Source of the DNA: Bin5 sp965221345
GTDB taxonomy: Bacteria > Chloroflexota > Anaerolineae > Caldilineales > Caldilineaceae
Direction of reading: 5' to 3'
Length of the DNA stretch: 64,000 bases
Assembly (NCBI GenBank): GCA_965221345.1
Contig: CBDCSD010000001.1
Coordinates: 1,054,001 to 1,118,000, forward strand
Shown: positions 26,268 to 34,948 of the stretch, in pieces
Layout: each line of letters starts with the position of its first letter
Numbering within the stretch: position 1 is the stretch's first letter
The notes under the pieces: generated by a model
What the model was told of the DNA's origin: nothing
The model's input: the letters and a program-made list of their open reading frames with translations, nothing else
Databases searched by the model: none
Position numbers and translations under genes: made by a program

Positions 26268-27593
26268 TCAGTCCTCTGATGAAGTGGGAATGGGGCAGTG
26301 GTCGAGCAGCGCGCCCGTCTGCCCCTGCGGATCGCGGAAGCGCAACTGGACAGCGCCTGCGCCAGGCGGCGCGCTGCGCACGCAGTCGACTCGCAACACG
26401 TCGAGAGGATTGGCCGGCGCCAGCGTCGCCGCGGAAATCTCGTCGTCCTCGCCATCCAGCCAGACGAGTTCCACTTCGCCAACTTGAAACAGGCCAAAGA
26501 CGCCGGTCAGTCGAATGCCAGCGTCTACAGCATCGGCCCGCAAGCGCTCGTGCGAGCAGCCTGCCCCTGTAACATTGACGATGGGACCGGGGCAGCGGGC
26601 GACGTACCAGTCGAGATCCAGACTCTGTGTTTCGCCCGGGGCCATCGTGCGCAGAGGCCCCAGGACTTCCGCCTCTACATGGAACAGATTCAGCTTGCCG
26701 AAATCCAGACCGCCCACGATCTCACCGTGACCGGTGGTCCAGCATTCAACCGACGCACCCCCGTCCGGGTAACTATCGCCAGGAAAATACGGAAAGCACT
26801 GGCAGAAGGCGTAGTCGCTCTCCTGGTTAACGAAAGCGATCCACCCGGCCGTCGAGTCGACGCCGATTTTGCCGAGGCGGTACAGATACTGCGCGCCCAA
26901 AAGGTTGGGGCGCACCTCGCGCTGCCATTCGGGATTATCCTCTTCGCCGAACATGACGTTGTACCCGCGGGTAAACCCGCTGTCAGAGTTGGTGGGGATG
27001 TAGAGCCAGGCCTGGTCATTGTGCGTCTCCTGACCGCTGGCGTCGCGGCGGGTCGCATCCACCTGGACCACATCCCAAATACTCCAGGTCCGCTCCTGCT
27101 CGGAGATATTTGTCATCTCCAAGTGAAGGCTGACGCGGCCCCCGCCCGCATGGAGCGTAATCTGGCGCCTGATCTGGACGCCCGTTCGCGGGTCCGGCAA
27201 GCTGGTCATGCATATCGAAGCTGCTGCGGCCGAACTGTCCACGACTTCGAGCGTATAGCGCCCTGTGTCGAGGACGGGATCAGGCGGACCGTGCCACTGG
27301 TCCGGGCGGTCCCAGCCCTGGGGCGCCGGCCAGGTCTTGTCGCCGCCGTAGTTCTTCCAGGCTGCGATACTGCCGTCCCCCATATTCTCCTCATCGGAAA
27401 AGAGCTTGCCCGCCAAATTGCGGTCGAACCACAGATAGGGATAATTTCCCAGATCATAAGCCATTATGCGGCCGCCTACGTCGGGCACGGCCACCAGGTC
27501 CACGAGGCCGTTGCTCAATTTGACAGCCCGCCAGCCGTGAAAATCGATCCGGTCAATGCGGCAACCTGATCCCGCTGCGTTCTGATCAGCCAT
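26268..27593 (-). CDS. DUF4380-like protein (mutarotase-like fold)
   Basis: A protein of about 441 residues. The N-terminal GLVDLVAVPDVGGRIMAYDL and the later NYGGDKTWPAPQGWDRPD block resemble DUF4380 proteins, which have a galactose-mutarotase-like beta-sandwich. The C-terminal 80 residues form a separate small beta domain (FQVGEVELVWLDGEDD). Start: ATG at 27591-27593 or TTG at 27596, with GGAGG upstream. It is coupled to the GH5-like gene, so a role in carbohydrate binding or epimerisation is plausible but unproven. A broken second copy lies at 19500-20475. Confidence 0.65.
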   Translation of the reverse strand: MADQNAAGSGCRIDRIDFHGWRAVKLSNGLVDLVAVPDVGGRIMAYDLGNYPYLWFDRNLAGKLFSDEENMGDGSIAAWKNYGGDKTWPAPQGWDRPDQWHGPPDPVLDTGRYTLEVVDSSAAAASICMTSLPDPRTGVQIRRQITLHAGGGRVSLHLEMTNISEQERTWSIWDVVQVDATRRDASGQETHNDQAWLYIPTNSDSGFTRGYNVMFGEEDNPEWQREVRPNLLGAQYLYRLGKIGVDSTAGWIAFVNQESDYAFCQCFPYFPGDSYPDGGASVECWTTGHGEIVGGLDFGKLNLFHVEAEVLGPLRTMAPGETQSLDLDWYVARCPGPIVNVTGAGCSHERLRADAVDAGIRLTGVFGLFQVGEVELVWLDGEDDEISAATLAPANPLDVLRVDCVRSAPPGAGAVQLRFRDPQGQTGALLDHCPIPTSSED

Positions 27594-27612
27594 CAAAACT
27601 GTTCCTCCAGAA

Positions 27613-27682
27613 ATGAGGAGCGAGTGAAGAGGAGAGAGAAAAGAGACAAACAGTTTTCTTTTCGTTTTGCCTCATTCCTCAT
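27613..27682 (-). repeat. GA/CT-rich inverted repeat between PhyH and DUF4380-like genes
   Basis: ATGAGGAGCGAG (27613-27624) pairs with CTCATTCCTCAT (27671-27682) in 10 of 12 positions, with GA-rich loop sequence. The right arm overlaps the 3' end of the PhyH gene. It resembles the elements at the SBP-permease junctions. Confidence 0.4.
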
Positions 27683-28589
27683 CAAATTTCGCTTTACGAA
27701 TGTACAGCCTGGACTCGGCCGCGAGCTGCTTTTCGTAGCCCTTCCAGGAGTAAGGATCGACACTGGCCACCGGAAAGACGCGGCGCACATCCGCGCGTGC
27801 CACCGGCAGGTCCTCCGCTGTTTTGACCCAGGGCAGCAACGACTCGCTGCTCAAATAGTGGCTGACCAGCACGCGGCGGTAACTGGCCTGCGTGCGGTTG
27901 CGCATCGACTGGTGCAGAAGATAGCCGTTGAAGAAGACGACGCTGCCTGCCTTGACCTCGACCGGAATCTGGGGCGATTCATCGAAACCGGTCGCCATGT
28001 CATCGTGCGTGTCGAACTCGTCGGGATTGCCGTGCTTTTGGGTGGGATAGAGATAGCCCGCCTGCTGCGAACCCGGAATCACCCACATACAACCGTTTTC
28101 AACATACGCATCGTCAATCGCGATCCAGGCGCCGATCAGCGAGCGGTCCCGTGTTGGAATGTAGTTCTCGTCCTGATGCCAGGACTGTCCCTGGTAACCG
28201 GGCGGCTTGATGAAGAGCATCGACTGCATGCACTTTACATTGCCCGACCAGTGCGCCAGATGCGCGCCGGTGATCTGGCTCAAAACGCCGCTGATGTTGG
28301 AGTGGCGCGTATACTTCTCCATCACCGAGCTTACATAATGCGGCTGATGGATGGCAAGAATCTTGGAGAGCACCTCGTCATCGCTAAGCTCGGCCGCAAC
28401 CGGCTGGATCGTCTGATTGGGATAACCGCCGCGCGCCAGTTTGATGATGTCACGCTTCAACTCGTCCAGTTCACCCGCGCTCAGAAGGTCTGGCACAGCC
28501 AGATATCCGTTGTCCACATAGAAGTCGACCTGCCCCTGGTCCACCACAACGGGCACTTTGATTCGTTCGCTTACCAGCGCATCCGTCAT
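27672..28589 (-). CDS. Phytanoyl-CoA dioxygenase (PhyH) family protein, copy 1
   Basis: A 305-residue Fe(II)/2-oxoglutarate-dependent oxygenase of the PhyH family. The iron ligands are in SWHQDEN (His138, Asp140) and the distal LLHQSMRNR (His226), with the following arginine (RRV) suited to bind 2-oxoglutarate. The ATG at 28589 follows AAGGAG; an in-frame GTG three codons earlier is too close to that site. It sits in a run with a class III aminotransferase and a second PhyH gene. Family members hydroxylate many small molecules and the substrate here is unknown. Confidence 0.9.
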   Translation of the reverse strand: MTDALVSERIKVPVVVDQGQVDFYVDNGYLAVPDLLSAGELDELKRDIIKLARGGYPNQTIQPVAAELSDDEVLSKILAIHQPHYVSSVMEKYTRHSNISGVLSQITGAHLAHWSGNVKCMQSMLFIKPPGYQGQSWHQDENYIPTRDRSLIGAWIAIDDAYVENGCMWVIPGSQQAGYLYPTQKHGNPDEFDTHDDMATGFDESPQIPVEVKAGSVVFFNGYLLHQSMRNRTQASYRRVLVSHYLSSESLLPWVKTAEDLPVARADVRRVFPVASVDPYSWKGYEKQLAAESRLYIRKAKFDEE

Positions 28590-28678
28590 CGCGTACACAA
28601 CTCCTTATAGCGTGTATTTCCATTCCTATCTCAAGTTGAACAGTTCTTCGTTACCGAAAATGCGTCGCCCCTCACCCT

Positions 28679-29887
28679 TCAATTCAGATCCGCAATCGAC
28701 TCCTGCACTGCCACAATCGTGTCCTCGATATCCTTCTTGGAATGGGAGAGGGTGAGGAACATCGGGTGGCCGGGATGCAGGTAGTAGCCGCGCGCCAGGC
28801 AACCCTGGAGCATGGCGATGCAGCGATCCTTGTCCTCCTCCTCCATCACCGGAGTGGGCATAGGACCCGTGCCGGTCAGCCGGTAGCCGAGGCCGCCCTC
28901 TTCGCAAGCCGCGTTCACGCCCTCGATCAGGCGATTGCCGATCTTCCACTGGTAAGCGATACCGTCGCGGCGCTTGACCTCGTTGATGACCGTCTCGATG
29001 CAGACCAGGCTGGGCAGATCGCAGTGGAAGGTCGCCGCCATCCAGCTGGACTGACACTGCGGCGATCCGAGGATCTCCTTGCGCCCGGCGACGAAACTGC
29101 CGGGATAACCGTTGCAGCAGGCTTTGCCGAAGGTTGTCAGATCCGGGGTGACGCCGTAGTACTCGCCGGCGCCGCCGAAGGCTACACGGAAGCCGACCTT
29201 GACCTCGTCGAAAATACAGAGCGCGCCGTAGTTGTGAGCCATATCGACGCAACCCTGCAGGAAGCCCTCCGGCGGCCCGTCGCCGCGAATCGTCTCCATA
29301 ATAAGGCAGGCGACCTGGCTGTCATTCTGTTTGAAGCAGTCTTCGATGGCATCGAGATCGCCGTAGGGAACTTCGATCGTGAGTGGAGCGATTACGGCAG
29401 GCGCGCCCTCGTCCTCGGTGCGAGACCAGTCGTGCCAACCGTGATAGCCGCAGCGGAGGACCTTGTCGCGACCGGTGTAGGCTCTCGCCAGCCGCACCGC
29501 CGCCGACGTGGCCGCGCTGCCGCCGATCAGAAATCCGAGCATCTCCACTGCCGGGATCAGGTCGATCAGCATCTGCGCGACTTCAAGTTCCTTGGGATGC
29601 GCTGTGCTGTAGATGGTGCCTTCCTCCATCTGCGCCTGCACTGCCGCGTTGACCACAGGGTCGTTGTAGCCGAGCAGGATGGGGCCGAAGCCCATCAGAT
29701 AGTCCAGATATTCGTTGCCGTCCACGTCCCAGAAGCGGGCGCCGGCCGCGCGCTGCGTAAAGACGGGATAGCCGAGCGCCAGCATCTCGTGGCTGCGCTT
29801 GTGCCCCTGGCACCCGCGCACAATCAACTGGTCGGAGCGGTCAAGCAGGGCCTTGGACTGTTCGATGTTGTAGGGTTTGACTGGCAT
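28679..29887 (-). CDS. Class III aminotransferase (glutamate-1-semialdehyde aminomutase-like)
   Basis: A 402-residue PLP enzyme. Features include the N-terminal RGCQGHKRSHEMLALGYP region, the GSAATSAAVRLARAYTGRDK segment near residue 115, the CIFDEVKVGFR strand with the PLP-ring aspartate, and TTFGKACCNGYPGSFVAGR holding the Schiff-base lysine. Start: ATG at 29885-29887 with AGGAG upstream; the frame extends 16 codons further. The neighbouring genes are PhyH oxygenases and glycosidases, not haem genes, so it is probably an amino-sugar or omega-amino acid aminotransferase, not a true HemL. Confidence 0.9.
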   Translation of the reverse strand: MPVKPYNIEQSKALLDRSDQLIVRGCQGHKRSHEMLALGYPVFTQRAAGARFWDVDGNEYLDYLMGFGPILLGYNDPVVNAAVQAQMEEGTIYSTAHPKELEVAQMLIDLIPAVEMLGFLIGGSAATSAAVRLARAYTGRDKVLRCGYHGWHDWSRTEDEGAPAVIAPLTIEVPYGDLDAIEDCFKQNDSQVACLIMETIRGDGPPEGFLQGCVDMAHNYGALCIFDEVKVGFRVAFGGAGEYYGVTPDLTTFGKACCNGYPGSFVAGRKEILGSPQCQSSWMAATFHCDLPSLVCIETVINEVKRRDGIAYQWKIGNRLIEGVNAACEEGGLGYRLTGTGPMPTPVMEEEDKDRCIAMLQGCLARGYYLHPGHPMFLTLSHSKKDIEDTIVAVQESIADLN

Positions 29888-30011
29888 AGCCTTATACTCC
29901 TGTTGAGTAGTGCGCAAGGCAAACTGTGAACGCATTCATTATACATTGATTAGGAAGATCGAGCTGCGCTGTCGCAACCGCGTGGAGGGACGCAGCGCTA
30001 TCTACTTCTGC

Positions 30012-30827
30012 TTACTTCAGCGCGCCGGCATCTCCGAAGACGATGGGGCAGTAGCGTGGATCGTCGATGAATGTGGTTAGCCCCTGGCGGACATCATCCT
30101 TCGGGCGGGACTTCTCCGTGCGCATGTGAACGGCGAAACTGCGTCGCGGCTGCGAGGACAGGTTGGGGGCGCTGCCGTGAAATGTCAGCTTCTGATGAAA
30201 GCTGGCGCTGCCCGGCGGCAAGATGGCAGGCTCCTCTTGCCACTCCTGATTTTGCTCAGCCCGAATGGCGTCGCGCAGGGCTTCGTAATCCTGAGAAAAG
30301 AAGTCGCTCTTGGTGGACAAGCCCCACTTGTGGGAACCGACCACGAAGTTCATCGGGCCACAGTCAGGGGCGACATCGCTCAGCGCAACCCAGGCCGTGA
30401 ACAACTCGCTGTCATCTTCCCAGATACTCCAGTAGTTGTAGTCCTGGTGCCAGCCAACATGGGTTCGGACCTGGTCACCGGCAACCGCCGGCGGCTTATA
30501 CAACAGTTGCACCCACCATACTTGCACTGCTTCTGCGCCAGTGATCTCGGCCGCTTTTGCCCCCAAACCAGGGTGTGAGACAACCTCCATAATGGCCTGG
30601 CTGGCGATCTGTGGCATCTCGATTTTGCAGAGCGAGTCGGGATCGTCACCAGGCGTCCAGGACGAAGGGCGCGGCGGAATGCCCGTATCATACTTACCCG
30701 CCCTCAATGCGTCCATGCCAGCTATGGCCGGTTCCACGACGTCCGCCGGTACCAGCGGCTCCGGGCAGATGTAGAAGCCATCGTCCTGATAACGCTCCCG
30801 AGCCAAGACAATCTCATCGACCTTCAT
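30012..30827 (-). CDS. Phytanoyl-CoA dioxygenase (PhyH) family protein, copy 2
   Basis: A 271-residue PhyH-type Fe(II)/2-oxoglutarate oxygenase. Ligands are in GWHQDYN (His127, Asp129) and LTFHGSAPN (His217), with the nearby SQPRRSFAVH arginines. Start: ATG at 30825-30827 with AGGAGGACACAGG directly upstream, so the 28-codon longer frame is rejected. It differs a good deal from copy 1, so the two are not a recent duplication. It is the first gene of the PhyH, aminotransferase, PhyH run and comes 153 bp after the permease gene of sugar ABC operon 2. Confidence 0.9.
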   Translation of the reverse strand: MKVDEIVLARERYQDDGFYICPEPLVPADVVEPAIAGMDALRAGKYDTGIPPRPSSWTPGDDPDSLCKIEMPQIASQAIMEVVSHPGLGAKAAEITGAEAVQVWWVQLLYKPPAVAGDQVRTHVGWHQDYNYWSIWEDDSELFTAWVALSDVAPDCGPMNFVVGSHKWGLSTKSDFFSQDYEALRDAIRAEQNQEWQEEPAILPPGSASFHQKLTFHGSAPNLSSQPRRSFAVHMRTEKSRPKDDVRQGLTTFIDDPRYCPIVFGDAGALK

Positions 30828-30980
30828 CCTGTGTCCTCCTGAGGTGTTCAATCCAATACACTTGTGACGGAAAGTGCAATATGCCAGGTGCGGGCGAGAC
30901 GCAATCGACAATTAGGCGCCTCGCCTTCTCTTACGCTACACGCATTTGGGAAAACGGCAAGTTTTCAAATCGAGGGCAGA

Positions 30981-31847
30981 TCAGGTTCCTTGTAGTCCAG
31001 TCAAGGTAATGCCCTGTATGAAGGTGCGCTGTACCAGATAGAAGATAACAATGATGGGTACGGTAAGTGCGGTCGAGGCCGCCATCAGCAGATGGAACTC
31101 CGTATCGTGCTCGGAATGGAACATCTGCAGCCCGACAGCAATCGTGAACATATCGCTATCTCTCAGGTAGAGCAGTGGTCCAAGGAAGTCCGACCAGCTG
31201 CTCAGAAACTGGAAGAGGACAACGGTTGCCAGCGCCGGCTTCGTCAGGGGCAGGATCAGTTGCAAGTAGATGCGCGGCTCGGATGCCCCGTCGATTCGGG
31301 CGGCGTCGGTCAACTCACCAGGAATCGTCATGAAGAACTGTCGTAGTAAAAAGATATAAAAGGGAACACCGAAGAAAAGAGGCAATACGAGCGGCAGATA
31401 GGTGTTAATCCAGCCAATCCTGGCAAAGAGAACATAGAGGGGAAGCATCGTAACCGGAAAAGGAATCATGATCGTCATCAGCATCACTACGAAGAGGACA
31501 TCCCGCCCCGGCCAGTTGATATGCGAGAATCCATACGCTACCATTGGACAAGAGATCAGTACGCCAACGATAGAGCCGAGCGTGATCACCATCGTGTTGC
31601 CTACGTAGCGAAAGAACGGAATGTATGTCACGGCCTCCTCGTAGTTTTGCCAGCGGAATGTGTCGGGAAACCAGCCGGGCGGCCATTTCATCAACTCCAC
31701 GGGCGCCTTCAACGAAGTCATGAGCATCCAGAAAAAGGGAAGTATGAACATGACCGATATGGTCAGAAGGATGGCAAGCAAGAGGGAGCGCGTGAACAGG
31801 ACGGTCCAGTTCATTTCAGGCGCGGACGTGTCCGTTTTTGATAGCAT
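30981..31847 (-). CDS. Carbohydrate ABC transporter permease (MalG-like), operon 2
   Basis: A 288-residue CUT1 permease with six hydrophobic segments (first SLLLAILLTISVMFILPFFW), the EAA loop GELTDAARIDGASEPRIYLQ and the ending FIQGITLTGLQGT. The ATG at 31847 has little ribosome site; an alternative is the ATG at 31814 (MNWTVLF). It follows the MalF-like gene by about 75 bp. The operon encodes no ATPase. Confidence 0.93.
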   Translation of the reverse strand: MLSKTDTSAPEMNWTVLFTRSLLLAILLTISVMFILPFFWMLMTSLKAPVELMKWPPGWFPDTFRWQNYEEAVTYIPFFRYVGNTMVITLGSIVGVLISCPMVAYGFSHINWPGRDVLFVVMLMTIMIPFPVTMLPLYVLFARIGWINTYLPLVLPLFFGVPFYIFLLRQFFMTIPGELTDAARIDGASEPRIYLQLILPLTKPALATVVLFQFLSSWSDFLGPLLYLRDSDMFTIAVGLQMFHSEHDTEFHLLMAASTALTVPIIVIFYLVQRTFIQGITLTGLQGT

Positions 31848-31922
31848 GGCAATGTGGGATGGTTGCAGCCCTGCGCGGCGGCGGGACTTGACCGGGTGGC
31901 CTCCTGATTTGGCGCCGGCGCG

Positions 31923-32855
31923 TTAGGTATCTGTCGTCGTCCCTCTCTCGCCGCCGCTGTAATGAACCCATCCAGAAGTGCGAAAGATGACCAAAGTACA
32001 GGCGAGAATAATCAGAAACAGTATCCAGGCCATTCCGCTGGCATGACCCATTCTCATATAAACAAAGGCTTGACGATAAAGATACATCACGTAGAAAAGC
32101 AGCGACTTGGCCGGCTGTCCACTGCCTCCTGTCATGACGTGCGGAGCCGTGAATATCTGGAAAATCGCAATGATCGAAATGACAAGCTGGAAGAAAATAA
32201 CCGGGGTGAGCAGTGGTATCGTCACATGGCGGGTTTTTTGGCCAACGCCGGCGCCGTCGATCTCGGCGGCTTCATAAAGCGACTGGGGAATATCCTGCAA
32301 GCCCGCCAAAAATATGACTACTCCATAACCAACGGTCCATAGCGACATCAGCAGAAGAGTGGGTTTGGACCAGTCTTCGTCGGTAAGCCAGCCAGGCCCG
32401 TTGATGCCGAAAAGCTCCCACAGCAGCCCGTTTACGACGCCAAACTGGGGGTTGAACAGCCATAGCCACATGATGGCCAGCGCCACGCTAGGCACCAGCG
32501 TAGGAACGAAAATGATGGTGCGAAAGACCGATTCTCCCAGCACCTTCTGATTGAGGAGAAGGGCAAGCCCGAAACCAACCGCAATCGACGTGGGTACGCT
32601 CAGCAGTGCAAAGATGACCGTATTGGAGAGGCTCTTGGAAAACAGAGCGTCGTCGAAGAGCATGTCGGCGTAGTTTTCGAGACCCACCCATTTCGGCGGC
32701 GACATGATGTCGTAGTCGGTCATACTAAAGACCAAAGAAGCGCCGATCGGATAGGCCGTAAAACATATCAAGCCGATGAGCCAAGGGGAGATGAAAATGA
32801 GTCCCCACATCAGCTTGCGGCGCACGATCTTGCTTTCCCGGACCGACTTTAACAC
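31923..32855 (-). CDS. Sugar ABC transporter permease (MalF-like), operon 2
   Basis: A 310-residue CUT1 permease. Helices begin with LMWGLIFISPWLIGLICF, and the EAA loop is QSLYEAAEIDGAGVGQKTRH near residue 205. The start is a GTG at 32855 with AAAGGAAAAGTTC just before it. A GA-rich hairpin lies between it and the SBP gene. Partner of the permease at 30981-31847. Confidence 0.93.
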   Translation of the reverse strand: MLKSVRESKIVRRKLMWGLIFISPWLIGLICFTAYPIGASLVFSMTDYDIMSPPKWVGLENYADMLFDDALFSKSLSNTVIFALLSVPTSIAVGFGLALLLNQKVLGESVFRTIIFVPTLVPSVALAIMWLWLFNPQFGVVNGLLWELFGINGPGWLTDEDWSKPTLLLMSLWTVGYGVVIFLAGLQDIPQSLYEAAEIDGAGVGQKTRHVTIPLLTPVIFFQLVISIIAIFQIFTAPHVMTGGSGQPAKSLLFYVMYLYRQAFVYMRMGHASGMAWILFLIILACTLVIFRTSGWVHYSGGERGTTTDT

Positions 32856-32889
32856 GAACTTTTCCTTTCCCTATGAAGGAGGGGGGGCA

Positions 32890-32928
32890 GAGAGAAGTGA
32901 GACAGCGCCTCTCATTCTCACTCCTCTC
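32890..32928 (-). repeat. GA/CT-rich inverted repeat at SBP-permease junction, operon 2
   Basis: GAGAGAAGTGAG (32890-32901) pairs with CTCACTCCTCTC (32917-32928), 11 of 12 positions. It lies in the 124-bp gap between SBP stop and permease start. Confidence 0.6.
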
Positions 32929-32979
32929 TACTCACTTTTCGGAGATTTTACACGCCTCTTCCCGTGCAGCGTTCCTTGG

Positions 32980-34323
32980 CTACAGGTATTCCTGCAACTC
33001 TTCGTTGAGTCTGGCGTTCAGATCATCCAGCGCCTCTTGCACATCCACCTTGTCGTGCATGATATCGTCGAATGCGTCACTCAGGCCCGCCCATGCCATA
33101 TCACTCATCGGCGTCGGCGGCATGATGCCGGCAAAGGGCAAGGTATCGACGAAGAAGCTCATCGCCGGGTTTTCGCGGAACGCGGGGCTCTCACCATGCT
33201 CGATGTAAGGCGAGAAATTCGACCTGCCCAGATTGTAGGCTTCGATGTTGTCACGCTGTGCCAGCCAGTTCAGAGCCCTGAACGAGTCGTCCAGGTAGCC
33301 TACGCCACGGGGGATGGCCCAACTCCAGCCACTGGTCCAGGTGGCTTCTTGCCCGCCCTCGCGCGGGTAAGGAATCCAGCTGGCGCCATATTCCATGTCA
33401 GGGGCATATTTCCTGAAGTTGGAGATCATCCAGTTGCCGTTGATCATCATCGGCACCACGCCCATGATGAACGGATCCTGGGCCTGCGCACCGAACGCTT
33501 CGGTAAAGGAAGTGATCACATTGATGCCGCCGTACTGGTCTCGCCACTCCCTCATCCATTCCCACAGGGCCACTACTTGCGGATGGTTCACGGTCAGCTC
33601 AAGTGTATCGGGATTCATGAATTGGGCTCCCCAACTGAATCCCCAGGTGTAAATCCAGCGGCCCTGGAAGGCCCACGGGATGAAGCCGATCGATTCGTAG
33701 CGCTCTCCGGTTTTACTCGTCAGCGCCTCCGCAGCCACAGCAATCTCATCGATGTGGGTGGGCGGGCTATCTGGATCGAGACCGGCCTCTCGGAACAGGT
33801 CCTTTCTGTAGTAGAGGACGCGTCCGTCCATCGAGTAGAGGAAAGCATACCACTTGCCTTTCCACAAGTTCTGGTCGTTGACCGCCTTGTAGAATAGGCC
33901 GGTGGTGAGGTCGGCCGCGCTCATCCTGTCTGTAAGATCGATCAGGGCTTCGTTTTCCGCCCACAGCGGCACCGAGGCCGGTTCAAAATCGACCAGGTCC
34001 GGTGGAATTCCTGCGGCGATGTCGGCCATGAGCGCCTCTGATGCCAGCGTACCTGCAGTACGCGCCGCGCCCCAGGTATACTCCAGACGTAGATCCGGGT
34101 TTTCCTCGTTGAATTGGACTATCAGGTTCCTCTTCAATTCTCCGACCAGGCCCGAAGGGGCGTGAACACCCGCGTACTCAAGCTGGACGATTTCGGGTCT
34201 GACAGGAACGGCGGTCACCTCTACCTCGACGGTCGTTGGCACGGCACAGGCAGCCAGTGCCGCAGCGCCCATGCTCCCAGCTCCAATGCGCAGAAAGTCC
34301 CGGCGTGAAAGCTTCTTCCTCAT
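32980..34323 (-). CDS. Sugar ABC transporter substrate-binding lipoprotein, operon 2
   Basis: A 447-residue CUT1 solute-binding lipoprotein. It has a Tat-like SRRDFLR motif, lipobox Cys26 (ALAACAVP), then VTVEVEVTAV-type linker residues. The core includes LIVQFNEENPDLRLEY near residue 67, MADIAAGIPPDLVDFEPASV, and aromatic-rich ligand-binding segments such as WIYTWGFSWGAQFMNP. It heads operon 2; a predicted promoter is at 34597-34624. The ligand is unknown; an AGE-family epimerase and an esterase are encoded just upstream. Confidence 0.92.
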   Translation of the reverse strand: MRKKLSRRDFLRIGAGSMGAAALAACAVPTTVEVEVTAVPVRPEIVQLEYAGVHAPSGLVGELKRNLIVQFNEENPDLRLEYTWGAARTAGTLASEALMADIAAGIPPDLVDFEPASVPLWAENEALIDLTDRMSAADLTTGLFYKAVNDQNLWKGKWYAFLYSMDGRVLYYRKDLFREAGLDPDSPPTHIDEIAVAAEALTSKTGERYESIGFIPWAFQGRWIYTWGFSWGAQFMNPDTLELTVNHPQVVALWEWMREWRDQYGGINVITSFTEAFGAQAQDPFIMGVVPMMINGNWMISNFRKYAPDMEYGASWIPYPREGGQEATWTSGWSWAIPRGVGYLDDSFRALNWLAQRDNIEAYNLGRSNFSPYIEHGESPAFRENPAMSFFVDTLPFAGIMPPTPMSDMAWAGLSDAFDDIMHDKVDVQEALDDLNARLNEELQEYL

Positions 34324-34421
34324 TTTGCGCTTCTCCTTTCCAATGGCGGGGCAGATTCGATTGCTGCCGGTTTGACTGATTTATCTCGAAGCGTTTTCTA
34401 CGGAGTCACCTCCTTTGTTCT

Positions 34422-34437
34422 GCAAACGGGCGTTTGC
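34422..34437. promoter_or_regulatory. Candidate operator palindrome GCAAACG-GG-CGTTTGC
   Basis: A perfect inverted repeat with 7-bp arms about 100 bp before the SBP start of operon 2 and downstream of its predicted promoter. The central-CG-rich, A/T-flanked form is reminiscent of LacI-family operators, though the two-base centre is not the standard one. Confidence 0.35.
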
Positions 34438-34596
34438 GAACGAAGGTAGTACCAACTGCAGCGATTCACGAATAGGGCGTTCAAATGGCAGTTATGGCCT
34501 TTCCGCTTGATGAAGTGGACAAGAACAGGTCGAATGCCTAAGCCTCAGCCTGGAGATCGATGCGGAAAGTCTCGGAGTAGGTATGAGTCTAGGCAA

Positions 34597-34624
34597 AGTA
34601 TACATCGCTTTTAAGTTGAGGCAA
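34597..34624 (-). promoter_or_regulatory. Sigma70-like promoter of sugar ABC operon 2
   Basis: On the minus strand, -35 TTGCCT (34619-34624) and -10 TATACT (34597-34602) are 16 bp apart. Transcription would start near 34590, leaving a leader of about 265 nt before the SBP start codon. Confidence 0.5.
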
Positions 34625-34890
34625 ACGCAGAAAAATTTAGGGGTGGCAGGTTAAACTCTGGTTCGTTCCAGGAGGAGATTGGAGGCGCCGTGACTGCTTG
34701 GGTCCGCTGAAGGCAATTGCGTGGGCAGTTTAGCGTTGTGGAGCGGTGAAAACGACCAGGAACGGCATCGTGGCAGTATGCGATTTACCTGGTTCGAGGT
34801 AACGACTCAGCCAGAGTCAATTCGCGACCATTGAGGTAAACTGCGCCCTGGCGTTTCGGGCGCGCTCTCCCAAAGGGCAACCGCGACCTG

Positions 34891-34941
34891 GAGTGAGGGG
34901 TGCGAAGAGGTGTCAATCTTCCCACCCCTCTCCACGCACTC
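34891..34941 (-). terminator. Hairpin after the AGE-family gene
   Basis: GAGTGAGGGGTG (34891-34902) pairs in two blocks with CACCCCTC (34923-34930) and CACTC (34937-34941). It lies immediately after the stop codon of the AGE-family gene, so it may end or protect that transcript. No U-tract follows, so a factor-independent terminator is not certain; it resembles the GA-rich elements elsewhere. Confidence 0.35.
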
Positions 34942-34948
34942 CTCGCCT

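Larger units (their letters stand above)
34324..34948. other. Intergenic region with promoter, palindrome and terminal hairpin
   Basis: A 625-bp gap between the AGE gene and sugar ABC operon 2. It holds a promoter (34597-34624), a palindrome (34422-34437) and a hairpin just after the AGE stop (34891-34941). A short minus-strand stretch reading QGAVYLNGRELTLAESLPRTR (34785-34850) looks protein-like and might be a gene remnant, but it is too short to assign. Confidence 0.5.

Noticed and set aside
26264..26497. Longer N-terminus for the GH5-like protein
   Set aside because: It overlaps the DUF4380-like gene by about 230 bp and is low complexity; a GTG with AGAGGA upstream sits four bases after that gene.
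28679..29887. True glutamate-1-semialdehyde aminomutase (hemL)
   Set aside because: Family resemblance is clear, but no haem gene is nearby and the context is oxygenases and glycosidases, so a specific name is not justified.
26298..29929. Long plus-strand open frames over the DUF4380-like, PhyH and aminotransferase genes
   Set aside because: They are shadows of high-GC codon use on the opposite strand; the minus-strand proteins have clear motifs, starts and ribosome sites.
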